Part shown: positions 25,985 to 34,604 of the stretch, piece after piece
Numbering within the stretch: the first letter of the stretch is position 1
Layout: each line of letters opens with the position of its first letter
From: Acidobacteriota bacterium
GTDB lineage: Bacteria > Acidobacteriota > Terriglobia > Terriglobales > Acidobacteriaceae
Direction of reading: 5' to 3'
NCBI GenBank assembly: GCA_013289685.1
Contig: JABCZL010000010.1
Coordinates: forward strand, 186,001-250,000
DNA length: 64,000 nt
The notes under the pieces: model-generated
Told to the model about the DNA's origin: nothing
Databases searched by the model: none
What the model saw: the letters and a program-made list of their open reading frames with translations, nothing else
Made by a program: the position numbers and the translations under genes

Positions 25985-27223
25985 TCAGGCTTTTACGGGC
26001 GACTTGCGGTGCTGGCGCAGGCGCACGATCTGGTCGAGGACGCGCTGGGCCACTTCCCACTTCGTGGTTTCGGGAACGTCGACGATTTCATCGCGGCTGA
26101 TGATGGTGACTGCGTTGCGGTCGGAGTCGAAGCCGACGCCCTCGCGCGAAACATCGTTGACCACGATGGCATCGAGATTCTTCGAGACCAGTTTTTGGCG
26201 GGCATTCTCCAGGACGTTTTCAGTTTCGGCGGCGAAGCCTACGACGATCTGTGATCCCTTGTTGACGGAAAGTTCCTTCAGAATGTCGGGAGTGGCTTCG
26301 AGTTCCAGGGTCATCGGGCCTTTGCGTTTGATTTTCTGGCCGGCGGTGGCTTTGGGGCGATAGTCGGAGACGGCGGCGGTCTTGATCACGATGGTCGCCT
26401 GCGGCAAAAGTCTGAGCACGGCGTCGCGCATTTCTTCGGTGGACTCGACGCGGGTCACTTCGGCAGCTCCGGGCGGAGTGAGCGAAGCCGGCCCGCTGAC
26501 AAGAAGCACGCGGGCGCCGCGACGCAAGGCGGCCTCGGCGAGAGCATATCCCATGCGGCCGCTGGAACGATTGGTGAGGTACCGCACGGGATCGATCTTC
26601 TCGCGGGTGGGGCCGGCGGTGATCAGCACGGTTTCGCCACTCAGATCCTGCGATGCTCCGAGGGCTTCCATGACAGCGGCGACGATGGTTTCGTTTTCCG
26701 CAAGCCGGCCCGCGCCGGTCATTCCGCAAGCCAGGTAGCCGGCGCCCGGCTCAACAATTTTCACGCCGCGCTGGCGGAGAACCTGCAGATTCGCCTGGGT
26801 AGCTGGATGATTCCACATGTTGACGTTCATGGCGGGCGCGACGACGACCGGCGCGGTGGTGGCGAGATAAAGGGTGGTTAGAAAATCGCTGGCGATGCCT
26901 TGCGCGAAGTGAGCCAGAACGTCGGCGGTCGCAGGCACGACCACAAGCGCGTCGATGGATTGCGCGACCGCGATGTGCTCGATCGCGGAATCGATGTTGG
27001 GTGTGCCCTCCTCGCCAGTGGCCGACGATTCGGTGGCGAACATGCCGGTGATGACTTTTTCTCCGGAGAGAGCGGCGAAGGTGAGGGGACGGACGAACTC
27101 CTGGGCGGCGCGAGTCATGACAACTTGCACGCGGATGCCACGATCTTTCTCCTGCAGCAGGCGGACAATTTCCGCCGCTTTGTAGGCCGCGATTCCTCCG
27201 GTGACACCCAGGGCAATCTTCAT
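25985..27223 (-). CDS. coaBC: Bifunctional phosphopantothenoylcysteine synthetase/decarboxylase
   Basis: A 412-residue fusion for two steps of coenzyme A synthesis. The N-terminal CoaC flavoprotein half has GVTGGIAAYKAAEIVR, the active-site PAMNVNMW and the GYLACGMTGAGR substrate-clamp. The C-terminal CoaB half has TAGPTREKIDPVRYLTNRSS and GRMGYALAEAA, and KIKRKG near the CTP site. It makes 4'-phosphopantetheine from phosphopantothenate and cysteine. It follows rpoZ on the same strand, a common order. The spacer to rpoZ is filled by short repeats. Confidence 0.96.
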   Translation of the reverse strand: MKIALGVTGGIAAYKAAEIVRLLQEKDRGIRVQVVMTRAAQEFVRPLTFAALSGEKVITGMFATESSATGEEGTPNIDSAIEHIAVAQSIDALVVVPATADVLAHFAQGIASDFLTTLYLATTAPVVVAPAMNVNMWNHPATQANLQVLRQRGVKIVEPGAGYLACGMTGAGRLAENETIVAAVMEALGASQDLSGETVLITAGPTREKIDPVRYLTNRSSGRMGYALAEAALRRGARVLLVSGPASLTPPGAAEVTRVESTEEMRDAVLRLLPQATIVIKTAAVSDYRPKATAGQKIKRKGPMTLELEATPDILKELSVNKGSQIVVGFAAETENVLENARQKLVSKNLDAIVVNDVSREGVGFDSDRNAVTIISRDEIVDVPETTKWEVAQRVLDQIVRLRQHRKSPVKA

Positions 27224-27228
27224 AAGAG

Positions 27229-27312
27229 TTTTGATTGCTGATTTTTGATTGCTGATTCAAAACAAACCGGGCGTTTCGAATCGACAATCAACAATCACGA
27301 AATCAACAATTC
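27229..27312 (+). repeat. Short tandem and inverted gattgctgatt repeats
   Basis: Two tandem copies of ttttgattgctga (27229-27255) and an inverted set of acaatcaacaatc-type units (27283-27312) fill the 91-bp space between the rpoZ stop and the coaBC start. Confidence 0.7.
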
Positions 27313-27314
27313 TC

Positions 27315-27548
27315 CTAGTCCTGGCCCAGCGCCTTGTCGAGAGCCTCTCCCGCTTGCTCGGCGGCGCTGCGGGTTTCCGGAATCTCCCACTTCACTTTGC
27401 CGGCGCGGATTTCATCCTGCGCGATGCGGCAGGGCTTGCGGGAGTTGGTGTCAACGACCGGCGGCGCACCGGACTGAAGCTGGCGGGCACGGCGGGCTGC
27501 CACCAAAATGTATCGGTAATTGCTGTCAAAGCCTTCGATCAACTTCAT
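27315..27548 (-). CDS. rpoZ: RNA polymerase omega subunit
   Basis: A 77-residue omega subunit: FDSNYRYILVAARRARQLQSG matches the conserved N-terminal helix block, with later CRIAQDEIRAGKV. It stabilises beta-prime in RNA polymerase. A Shine-Dalgarno (gggagag) precedes ATG 27548. It follows gmk on the same strand, the usual genomic neighbour. The position and size are normal. Confidence 0.92.
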   Translation of the reverse strand: MKLIEGFDSNYRYILVAARRARQLQSGAPPVVDTNSRKPCRIAQDEIRAGKVKWEIPETRSAAEQAGEALDKALGQD

Positions 27549-27708
27549 TGGGACTCTCCCTCGAAAAACAAGTTTGAAAGTCTATCAGTGCCGAACGTCG
27601 ATTGGTGCCTTGCTCAGAACACGGACTACTCTCAGGTTCATCCCGCGTGATTCTGCTCGCGGCTTACGACGCCCTGTTTCCGGCGTCCCTAAAATGATAC
27701 CGCGAAAT

Positions 27709-28419
27709 CTAGAGATGTGCCGAAGGCGGGAGGTTACCGAAGGACTCCAGGATCGGGGGGACGCGCTGCCGGATGTTGGCCAGCCGATGACGGTCCGCCA
27801 GTTCCACGACTTTCTTGTCTTCCGCGGAGATAGGAGCCCCTGACCGCTGCAAGCGTTCCGACAGGACGATCGCCTGCAAGCTGTCGCTCGATTCCTCCAG
27901 CTTGTCGTTGATCAAAATGTAGTCATACTTGTCGTAGTTCTCAATCTCACGGCGGGCCGCGTCCAGCCGGCGATGGATGGTTTCATCCGAATCCTCACCG
28001 CGCTTGCGCAGGCGCCACTCCAGAGTCTTGCGGTCGGGCGGCAACACAAAAATGCTGATCGCCTGGGGCAGTTTCTGCTTGATCTGCGCGGCGCCCTGCA
28101 CATCGATGTCGAGCAGCAGATCGTTGCCTTTTTGCTCTGCCTCGCGCAGGAACCGGCGAGCCGTGCCATAGTAGTTTGTTCCGTAGACACTGGCATGTTC
28201 CAGGAACTCGTCGTCGCGGATCATCTGCTCAAATTCTTCACGCGAAACGAAGTGATATTGCTTGCCGTTCTGCTCGCTGCCTCGGGGAAGTCGCGTGGTG
28301 TAGGAGATGGAGAAATCGAGGCCCGGAACCAGTCGCAGCAACTCGTTGACGAGCGTCGATTTCCCGGAGCCGGAGGGAGCCGAGATAATGTAAACGATGG
28401 ACTTGCGGGTTGGGCTCAT
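27709..28419 (-). CDS. gmk: Guanylate kinase
   Basis: A 236-residue enzyme phosphorylating GMP to GDP. It has the P-loop APSGSGKST (residues 14-22), the GMP-binding segment SYTTRLPRGSEQNGKQYHFV and DIDVQGAAQIK. The C-terminus is about 25 residues longer than the usual 205. Its ATG overlaps the yicC stop (ATGA), implying translational coupling. Confidence 0.95.
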   Translation of the reverse strand: MSPTRKSIVYIISAPSGSGKSTLVNELLRLVPGLDFSISYTTRLPRGSEQNGKQYHFVSREEFEQMIRDDEFLEHASVYGTNYYGTARRFLREAEQKGNDLLLDIDVQGAAQIKQKLPQAISIFVLPPDRKTLEWRLRKRGEDSDETIHRRLDAARREIENYDKYDYILINDKLEESSDSLQAIVLSERLQRSGAPISAEDKKVVELADRHRLANIRQRVPPILESFGNLPPSAHL

Positions 28420-29345
28420 TCCAGGTTTTGTACCTGCTCGCGTGACTTTTCAATTTCTGCTTTCATGGCCAGGCCCGCCTCCGTAATCTTTAGCGCTTCG
28501 CCTGCAAGGCCAGAAGTTTTTGAAAGCAGAGTGTTGGCCTCGCGATTCATTTCCTGCAGCAGGAAATCCAGCTTCTTGCCGATTTCGCCGCCGGCTTCGA
28601 GTAACCCCAGAAAATGTTGCACATGATTCTCGAGGCGGACAATCTCTTCCTGAATATCGCTGCGATCGACCAGCAGCGCGGCTTCCTGCAGTACGCGTTC
28701 TTTGTCGACGGTTGCGCCTAGCAGCTCTTGCAGGCGGGATTGCAGCCTCTCGCTGTAGTTCTGGAGCACGGCGCGGCGATGCTGCTGTACGCTGTTGCCC
28801 GCCTCGACGAGGTGAGCCATCCGGTCACGCAGCTCTCGGGCAATGCCGCGGCCTTCTTCTTCGCGCATCTGATTCAGGCGGTCGAGAACCTCACCCACCT
28901 TCGCCATCACGGCCGCTTCAATCTCACCGTCGGCACTGTCGTTGGCGGAGTCGAGCGCGCCGGGAATGCGCAGCACGGCGTTGAGGTCGGGCTCGCTGGC
29001 GAGAGAAAACTCGGCGGCGGCGGCGCGGAACGCGGCGATGTAACCGCCGACAATGTCGCGATTGAGCGAGAACGTTTCATTGGTAGTGCGTTCCAGGCTG
29101 AGCGAGACTTCGACGTGGCCGCGGCCCATCTTCTCTTTCAACAGGCGCCGCAGTTGCATCTCGAGGGAATCGGTGCCGGAGGGAAGCCGGAAATGCAGAT
29201 CGAGAAAACGATGGTTGACCGCCTTCAGCGACAGTGCAAAGGCGAGCCGGCCATTGGACTGAGCTGAGACGGCAGTGCTTCCGCCTTCTGGTCGCTGAAT
29301 TTCACCTCTTACCTGCGCAAAACCTGTCATCGAGCGTATGGGCAT
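28416..29345 (-). CDS. yicC: YicC/YloC-family endoribonuclease
   Basis: A 309-residue member of the YicC family. It starts IRSMTGFAQV and has the SLKAVNHRFLDLHFRLP block; the C-terminal DUF1732 part shows EEIVRLENHVQHFLGLLEAGGEIGKKLDFLLQEMNREANTL. YicC proteins are reported endoribonucleases acting on small RNAs and mRNA. The insertion PEGGSTAVSAQSNGR near residue 20 is unusual. It overlaps gmk by 4 bp. Confidence 0.92.
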   Translation of the reverse strand: MPIRSMTGFAQVRGEIQRPEGGSTAVSAQSNGRLAFALSLKAVNHRFLDLHFRLPSGTDSLEMQLRRLLKEKMGRGHVEVSLSLERTTNETFSLNRDIVGGYIAAFRAAAAEFSLASEPDLNAVLRIPGALDSANDSADGEIEAAVMAKVGEVLDRLNQMREEEGRGIARELRDRMAHLVEAGNSVQQHRRAVLQNYSERLQSRLQELLGATVDKERVLQEAALLVDRSDIQEEIVRLENHVQHFLGLLEAGGEIGKKLDFLLQEMNREANTLLSKTSGLAGEALKITEAGLAMKAEIEKSREQVQNLE

Positions 29346-29357
29346 AGGGGCCTGTTC

Positions 29358-31202
29358 TCAAGTTTCCGTTACTACTTTAGGCGAATCTGCGTTGGCGAAT
29401 TGCAATTCGTAAAGACGCCGGTACGTGCCTAGCTTCGTCATCAACTCTTCGTGGCAGCCGATGTCGGCAATCGTGCCATTCTCGATCACCACGATACGAT
29501 CGGCACGGCGCACGGTCGAAAGCCGGTGTGCGATCACGAACACGGTGCGGCCGCTCATCAGATTATGCAGCGCGGATTGCACCAGGGCCTCGGACTCGCT
29601 GTCGAGGGCCGAGGTAGCCTCATCCAGAATCAGGACGGGCGCGTTTTTCAGCAGCGCCCTCGCAATCGCGAGGCGCTGGCGCTCGCCCCCGGAAAGCCGC
29701 ACGCCGCGTTCTCCGATCACGGTATCGTACCCTGCGGGCAGAGCCATAATGAAATCGTGGGCCAGCGCGGCCCGGGCCGCGGCTTCGACGTCCTTTTGCG
29801 GAACCTGGGGCTGGCCGTAGGCGATGTTGTTGCGCACGGTGTCGTTGAAAAGGACTGTTTCCTGCGTGACGATGCCGATCTGCGCCCGCAAGGAAGAGAG
29901 TGTTACATCGCGCACGTCGTGGCCGTCGATCAGGATGCGTCCGCCGGTCACGTCGAAGAAGCGCGGGATCAGGTGGACGAGGGTGCTCTTGCCCGCACCG
30001 CTAGAGCCCACCACCGCGAGAATCTCGCCGCGCTTTACTTCCAAGTCAATGGCTCGCAGGATCTCGCGAGAGTCGTCGCCATCCGCCTGGTAGGAAAAAC
30101 TAACACCTACGAATTGAATGCTTTTCGCAAACCGGGGAAGTGCCTTTGCGCCAGGCTTTTCGAGGACGACATCCGTGGCGTCCATGAACTTGAACAGTTG
30201 TGATGACGCACCCAGGGCCTGCTGGAAGCTGTTATTGAACATCGCAAACTTGCGCGCAGGATTGTACATACTAAGGACGAGACCGACAAAAGTCACAAAA
30301 TCGCTTGGGGTAAGATCATGGTGCACAATGCGATCCCGGCCGAGGAGCAGCAGCAGAGCAATCGCGATCGCCCCGAAAATATCCATGAGGGGAGAGCTAA
30401 TGGCGGCTGCAGCCACTGAGCGGAGGTTGGCGTGAAAAAGGCGCTGTGCGGCCTTGCGGAATCGCGTCACTTCCCACGATTCCATGCCGAAGGCCTTGAC
30501 GATACGATTGCCGGTAATGGTTTCGTGCAGAATGTTCTGCACATCTGCCAATTGGTCCTGCCCGCGCCGCGTGGTGGAACGCACTCGGCGCCCGATGCGG
30601 ACCGCCGAGTAAATAATGAACGGAACAAACAGCAGCAGCACCCAGGCAAGCTGTCGCCCTAGCATCACCACCGCGATCGCGATAAAGATGAACGTGAATA
30701 CCTGCTGCAAGAACTCGGCCAGGATGCTCGACATGGCGAACTGCACCCGCTCGATGTCGTTGATGATGGTTGAAATCAGAGTTCCGGTTGTGTGCTCGGT
30801 AAAAAACGCGGCCGAACGGCGTAGCACCGAGTTATAGAGGTCATTGCGCAAGTTCGTGATCATGCCGAACCCAGCGTGGTTCACCAGATACGTACCGGCG
30901 TAGTCGAAGATGCCCTTCAGCACAGTCGATGCTACGAGCGCGAACGCGACTACTCTCCAGGCATCGTCGAAGTGCGCGGGAACGAACGATTGCAGGTAGA
31001 TTGGCTTGCCAATCTTGGGAATGATAAAAAGGACGATATTTTCCGAACCTGACGAGGGATCGAGCACGCGGTCCAGTACCGGTTTCAGCAGCATCAACCG
31101 GAATGCCTCGAGGAATCCGACCGCTGCAAGCAGAAAGACGCCCGGCAACAGTTGCAGGAGGAACGGGAGCAAGTAACGCACGAGGCGTGTCAGTTGCCGC
31201 AT
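29358..31202 (-). CDS. MsbA-like lipid/multidrug ABC exporter
   Basis: A 614-residue half-transporter: six membrane helices in the first 320 residues, then a nucleotide-binding domain with Walker A GSSGAGKST (about 403), signature LSGGERQRLAIARALL (about 507), Walker B VLILDEATSALDSE and an H-loop in IAHRLSTVRRADRI. It matches MsbA/SunT-type exporters that flip lipid A core or other lipids. The context of LPS-export genes elsewhere in the window supports a lipid role, but the substrate is not proven. ATG 31202 with gggag upstream is preferred to the TTG at 31229. Twelve bases separate it from yicC. Confidence 0.85.
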   Translation of the reverse strand: MRQLTRLVRYLLPFLLQLLPGVFLLAAVGFLEAFRLMLLKPVLDRVLDPSSGSENIVLFIIPKIGKPIYLQSFVPAHFDDAWRVVAFALVASTVLKGIFDYAGTYLVNHAGFGMITNLRNDLYNSVLRRSAAFFTEHTTGTLISTIINDIERVQFAMSSILAEFLQQVFTFIFIAIAVVMLGRQLAWVLLLFVPFIIYSAVRIGRRVRSTTRRGQDQLADVQNILHETITGNRIVKAFGMESWEVTRFRKAAQRLFHANLRSVAAAAISSPLMDIFGAIAIALLLLLGRDRIVHHDLTPSDFVTFVGLVLSMYNPARKFAMFNNSFQQALGASSQLFKFMDATDVVLEKPGAKALPRFAKSIQFVGVSFSYQADGDDSREILRAIDLEVKRGEILAVVGSSGAGKSTLVHLIPRFFDVTGGRILIDGHDVRDVTLSSLRAQIGIVTQETVLFNDTVRNNIAYGQPQVPQKDVEAAARAALAHDFIMALPAGYDTVIGERGVRLSGGERQRLAIARALLKNAPVLILDEATSALDSESEALVQSALHNLMSGRTVFVIAHRLSTVRRADRIVVIENGTIADIGCHEELMTKLGTYRRLYELQFANADSPKVVTET

Positions 31203-31454
31203 GGGACTCCCGCGCGGGGCAGGCCGCAAGCGCTTGCTGCCAGTCGAATGGGCATGAGGTGCAAGGCCCTATTCTACTTGAGTCGTGCGCCGGAGGAATG
31301 CTGTTTCAGCTTCCTGGATTTCTACGCGCCGCCGTTTGGTGTCAGGTTTCCCCAGGGCCATTTTCTTCGGACCGTAACTCGATGGGGTTGCCCATGGTTC
31401 CCGCCCGTCCATTTCTTTACTTGCGCCCGCGGCCAAGATGCGAGGTTTTCAAAG

Positions 31455-32387
31455 CTACTTCGGGCTGTCGCGGTGCACGACTTTCACGCGATATCCGGCG
31501 CGGCGCAGGTGTTTGCTCACTTCCTCGGCGATCATGACGGAACGGTGCTGTCCGCCGGTGCATCCGAACGCGATCGTCAAATAGCTCTTGCCTTCGTGGA
31601 TATAGTGAGGCAGCAGGAAGAGCAGATCGGAAACGGTGCGCGAAATAAACTCCCGGGTCTGGGGAAACGAGCGAATGTACCTGGCGACGCGCGGATCGCG
31701 CCCGGTCAACGGCCGGAACTCCGGGATGAAGTGGGGATTGGGGAGGAAGCGCACGTCGGAAACCACGTCAGCGTCCTCGGGAAGACCCTGCCTGAATCCG
31801 AAGCTCACGCAGGAGACCAGGAGGCTTTTTTCCGAGGACTGCTTCTTGAAACGTTCGGTGATGTGAGCGCGAAGCTCGTGCACGTTGAATTTCGAAGTGT
31901 CGATGACGAGATCGGCGACTGCCCGAATGGCGCCCAGGTGGCGGCGTTCCGCTTTGAGCGCGGACTTCACCGGCGCGTCTGTGCCCAGGGGATGCGGCCT
32001 GCGAGTCTCGCTGAAGCGGCGCATGAGAACGGAGTCGGAAGCTTCGAGGAAGACGACCTTGGTCGGGATCATGCGCGCAACCGACTTCAATATCTTGGGA
32101 AGTTCGTCGAGCTTCGAGCCTTCGCGCACGTCCACAACCAGCGCGGTGCGGCGAATCTCGCTCGACTGGACCGCCAGGTCGGCGAACTGCGGGATGAGTT
32201 GCACCGGCAGGTTATCGACGCAGTAGTAGCCCAGGTCCTCGAAGGCCTTCAAGACCGAGGCTTTCCCCGAACCGCTCATGCCGGTAATGATCACCAGTTC
32301 CGGCGAGTGCGGCGCGGCGCGGGCGGGATTCTTCCCTGCACCCTTCGACTTTTTCCGTTTCCGGCCAGAGGGCTGACGGGACTTCAT
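31455..32387 (-). CDS. rapZ: RapZ/YvcJ-family nucleotide-binding protein
   Basis: A 310-residue protein of the RapZ family. The ATPase-like N-terminal half has GMSGSGKAS (36-44) and LKAFEDLGYYCVDNLP. The C-terminal half has FGFRQGLPEDADVVSDVRFLPNP and IAFGCTGGQHRSVMIAEEV. In enterobacteria RapZ delivers small RNAs to RNase E and controls GlmS. The residue after the P-loop lysine is Ala where Ser is usual. A Lys/Arg-rich 28-residue N-terminal tail precedes the domain. It stands apart from hpf/rpoN here, although the genes are often linked. Confidence 0.9.
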   Translation of the reverse strand: MKSRQPSGRKRKKSKGAGKNPARAAPHSPELVIITGMSGSGKASVLKAFEDLGYYCVDNLPVQLIPQFADLAVQSSEIRRTALVVDVREGSKLDELPKILKSVARMIPTKVVFLEASDSVLMRRFSETRRPHPLGTDAPVKSALKAERRHLGAIRAVADLVIDTSKFNVHELRAHITERFKKQSSEKSLLVSCVSFGFRQGLPEDADVVSDVRFLPNPHFIPEFRPLTGRDPRVARYIRSFPQTREFISRTVSDLLFLLPHYIHEGKSYLTIAFGCTGGQHRSVMIAEEVSKHLRRAGYRVKVVHRDSPK

Positions 32388-32555
32388 GAACAGGATAGTA
32401 GCATCCGGGCGAAGACCGTGCTTTAGGCTCGGATTGCCGACCGAGATGCCGGAGGGCACAAGCTTTAGTGAGCCGGCCGGGCCGGTCGGGCGGCATGCTG
32501 AAAATCGGAAATCCAGATTGTGTCCAGACCCGCGTGGCCTGTAAGCTATGGCGTC

Positions 32556-33512
32556 ATGAAAAAGTTCGAGGAACTCACCGAGCGCGAAGTGCTTGCCCTG
32601 GCGATCACCCTGGAAGAAGAAGACGAGCGGGTGTACTCCGATTTTGCCGAAGGTCTGAGGCCGGACTATCCCGCCACGGCCTCGATGTTCGACGGCATGC
32701 GGGAAGAAGAGTCGGGACACCGGCGCCGATTGCTCGAACTTTTTCAGAAAAAGTTCGGTGAGCATATTCCGCTGATTCGACGGCAGGACGTGCGGGGATT
32801 TGTGGAGCGTCCCGCGTTGTGGCTGGTGCGCCCCTTGCGGATTGAGGCGGTGCGCAAAGAAGCGTCGACCATGGAGGTGGAGACGCGGCGTTTCTATGAG
32901 AAGGCGGCGGCGCGCACACAGGACGCGAGCATCCGGCAGCTGCTGGACGATCTGGCCACGGAAGAGCGCGAGCACGAAGAGCGCGCTCAGGAACTCGACA
33001 AGCAGAAGCTGCCGGCCAACGTGAAGGCCGACGAGGAGGTCGCCCAACGGCGCCTGTTCGTGCTGCAAATTGTGCAGCCGGGACTTGCGGGACTGATGGA
33101 TGGATCAGTGTCGACGCTGGCGCCGGTTTTCGCCGCCGCTTTTGCTACGAAGAATAGTCACGAGGCATTTCTGGTAGGCCTGGCAGCTTCGGCAGGTGCG
33201 GGCATCAGTATGGGATTCGCCGAGGCGCTTTCGGACGACGGCAGTTTGACCGGACGCGGGCATCCGTGGGTGCGAGGATTAATCTGCGGGGCGATGACGG
33301 CGCTGGGAGGCATTGGGCACACGCTGCCGTTTCTGCTGCGCGACTTCCGCATGGCGCTGTGGGCGGCCGGAATTGTAGTGCTGGCTGAACTCGGCGTGAT
33401 CACGTGGGTACGCAAGCGCTACATGGATACGCCTTGGGTGACGGCGGCGCTACAGGTTGGGCTCGGCGGCGTGCTGGTGTTTATTACGGGCGTGCTGATC
33501 GGGAGCTCGTAA
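32556..33512 (+). CDS. mbfA: Membrane-bound ferritin MbfA-like (rubrerythrin-VIT1 fusion)
   Basis: A 318-residue fusion. Residues 1-165 form a rubrerythrin-like four-helix bundle with diiron Glu/His ligands (TLEEEDERVYSDF, REEESGHRRRLLELF, MEVETRRFYEKAA, LATEEREHEERA). The rest is a VIT1/CCC1-type five-helix membrane domain (LVGLAASAGAGISMGFAEALSDDG). MbfA proteins export iron and protect against peroxide stress. ATG 32556 (MKKFEELTER) is the natural start. It is a single gene; GC-rich palindromes follow it. Confidence 0.88.
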   Translation: MKKFEELTEREVLALAITLEEEDERVYSDFAEGLRPDYPATASMFDGMREEESGHRRRLLELFQKKFGEHIPLIRRQDVRGFVERPALWLVRPLRIEAVRKEASTMEVETRRFYEKAAARTQDASIRQLLDDLATEEREHEERAQELDKQKLPANVKADEEVAQRRLFVLQIVQPGLAGLMDGSVSTLAPVFAAAFATKNSHEAFLVGLAASAGAGISMGFAEALSDDGSLTGRGHPWVRGLICGAMTALGGIGHTLPFLLRDFRMALWAAGIVVLAELGVITWVRKRYMDTPWVTAALQVGLGGVLVFITGVLIGSS

Positions 33513-33541
33513 AAGCGCCGGCATCGCACTTCTGTCTGAGC

Positions 33542-33583
33542 GGCGGGCGGGAACGCCCGCCGGACAGCCGCCGGGACGGCGGC
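33542..33583 (+). repeat. Two adjacent GC palindromes after mbfA
   Basis: ggcgggcg/cgcccgcc (33542-33549 and 33554-33561) and gccgcc/ggcggc (33567-33572 and 33578-33583), followed by gctacaatttta. They lie between the convergent mbfA and creatininase genes. They could end transcription, but there is no T-run directly after either stem. Confidence 0.6.
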
Positions 33584-33592
33584 GCTACAATT

Positions 33593-34504
33593 TTACGGCT
33601 GCGTATCTAGCGGGTGCGTGCTCTTTTCGTAGAATTCGTTTTGCAGCTTGAGGCTGACGTCGTCGGCTTTCACTGAGCGGATCGCCTTCACTACCGAATC
33701 AATCCACCAATTCATTTGGAATTCACCAAGCTCTTTGGTCGCTACCGAGCCGTCGCCGGAATAATGGTTGGGGAAGCGCGTGTACCACCAGATTCCGGTA
33801 TACACGTCTGCGGGGATTTTCTGACGAGCCTGGTCTGCGCCGGACTCGTTCGCCGCGCGGTCGAGATGCACTGTATCGGGGCGGGAGATCATCATCTTGG
33901 ACGTTTCGCTTTCGCCGGCGTGCATGTCGATGGTGGTCTTCTTTGTTGGACCACCGTGCTGGGGCGTGCGTTCGTCGAAGACGTAGACGACGTAGTCGTG
34001 GGGCTTGTCGAGTTGGGTTTGCGCGAAGAACGGGAGCAGGCTGTCGTTGCCGCCGTGGCCGTTGACGATCAGGACTTTCTTGCAGCCGTTGCGGGCCATC
34101 TCGTCGGTGGTTTCTTGAAGAAGGGCCAGTTGCAGGTTGCGGCTGTAGGCCATGGTTCCGGGCTCGTGCTTGGCTTCGGCGATTTGGCCGAAATAGTATT
34201 CGGGGAAAACGACCGCGTACTCCTGCTCGGCGGCGTGCAGCGCGGCGTAGCGGACGTCGAGGAGATCGGTGCCGAGGGGCAGGTGCGGGCCGTGTTTTTC
34301 TAAGATTCCGAACGGGAGCAGGCACGTTCCCTGCGAACGATGGATGCCTTCGCGAAAATCGGAGGCGGTGAGTTCCTCCCAGTGGACGGAGAGCTTGGCT
34401 GCGGGCGAAGTGCTTTGCGCGTGGACGAACGGGGGCGTGCCTAAAGCGACGGACAGCGCCAGCAACCTAACGACGAAAGAAGTTTGGAGGAAGCGAGTCA
34501 TCAT
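33593..34504 (-). CDS. Exported creatininase-family amidohydrolase
   Basis: A 303-residue protein with a signal peptide (VVRLLALSVALGTPPFVHAQ) and a creatininase fold. The metal ligands appear as GILEKHGPHLPLGTDLLD, VLIVNGHGGND and MHAGESETS. Family members hydrolyse cyclic or linear amide bonds (creatinine, formamidopyrimidines, mycofactocin precursors). Export to the periplasm is unusual for creatininase proper and common in acidobacterial paralogues. The substrate is unknown. Two ATGs (34504, 34501) follow ggagac; 34504 is used. It lies 100 bp after the esterase gene on the same strand. Confidence 0.8.
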   Translation of the reverse strand: MMTRFLQTSFVVRLLALSVALGTPPFVHAQSTSPAAKLSVHWEELTASDFREGIHRSQGTCLLPFGILEKHGPHLPLGTDLLDVRYAALHAAEQEYAVVFPEYYFGQIAEAKHEPGTMAYSRNLQLALLQETTDEMARNGCKKVLIVNGHGGNDSLLPFFAQTQLDKPHDYVVYVFDERTPQHGGPTKKTTIDMHAGESETSKMMISRPDTVHLDRAANESGADQARQKIPADVYTGIWWYTRFPNHYSGDGSVATKELGEFQMNWWIDSVVKAIRSVKADDVSLKLQNEFYEKSTHPLDTQP

Positions 34505-34604
34505 AGCGGAGTCTCCCCGGCGGCGAAATTCTAGCACGGGAATGCCGCTATTAAAACGTATCAATATCAATCGGACGATCGCTACTTCATTAATAGGACG
34601 ATCG

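Noticed and set aside
31152..32426. 424-codon plus-strand frame over rapZ
   Set aside because: Antisense to rapZ, with low-complexity, protein-unlike composition.
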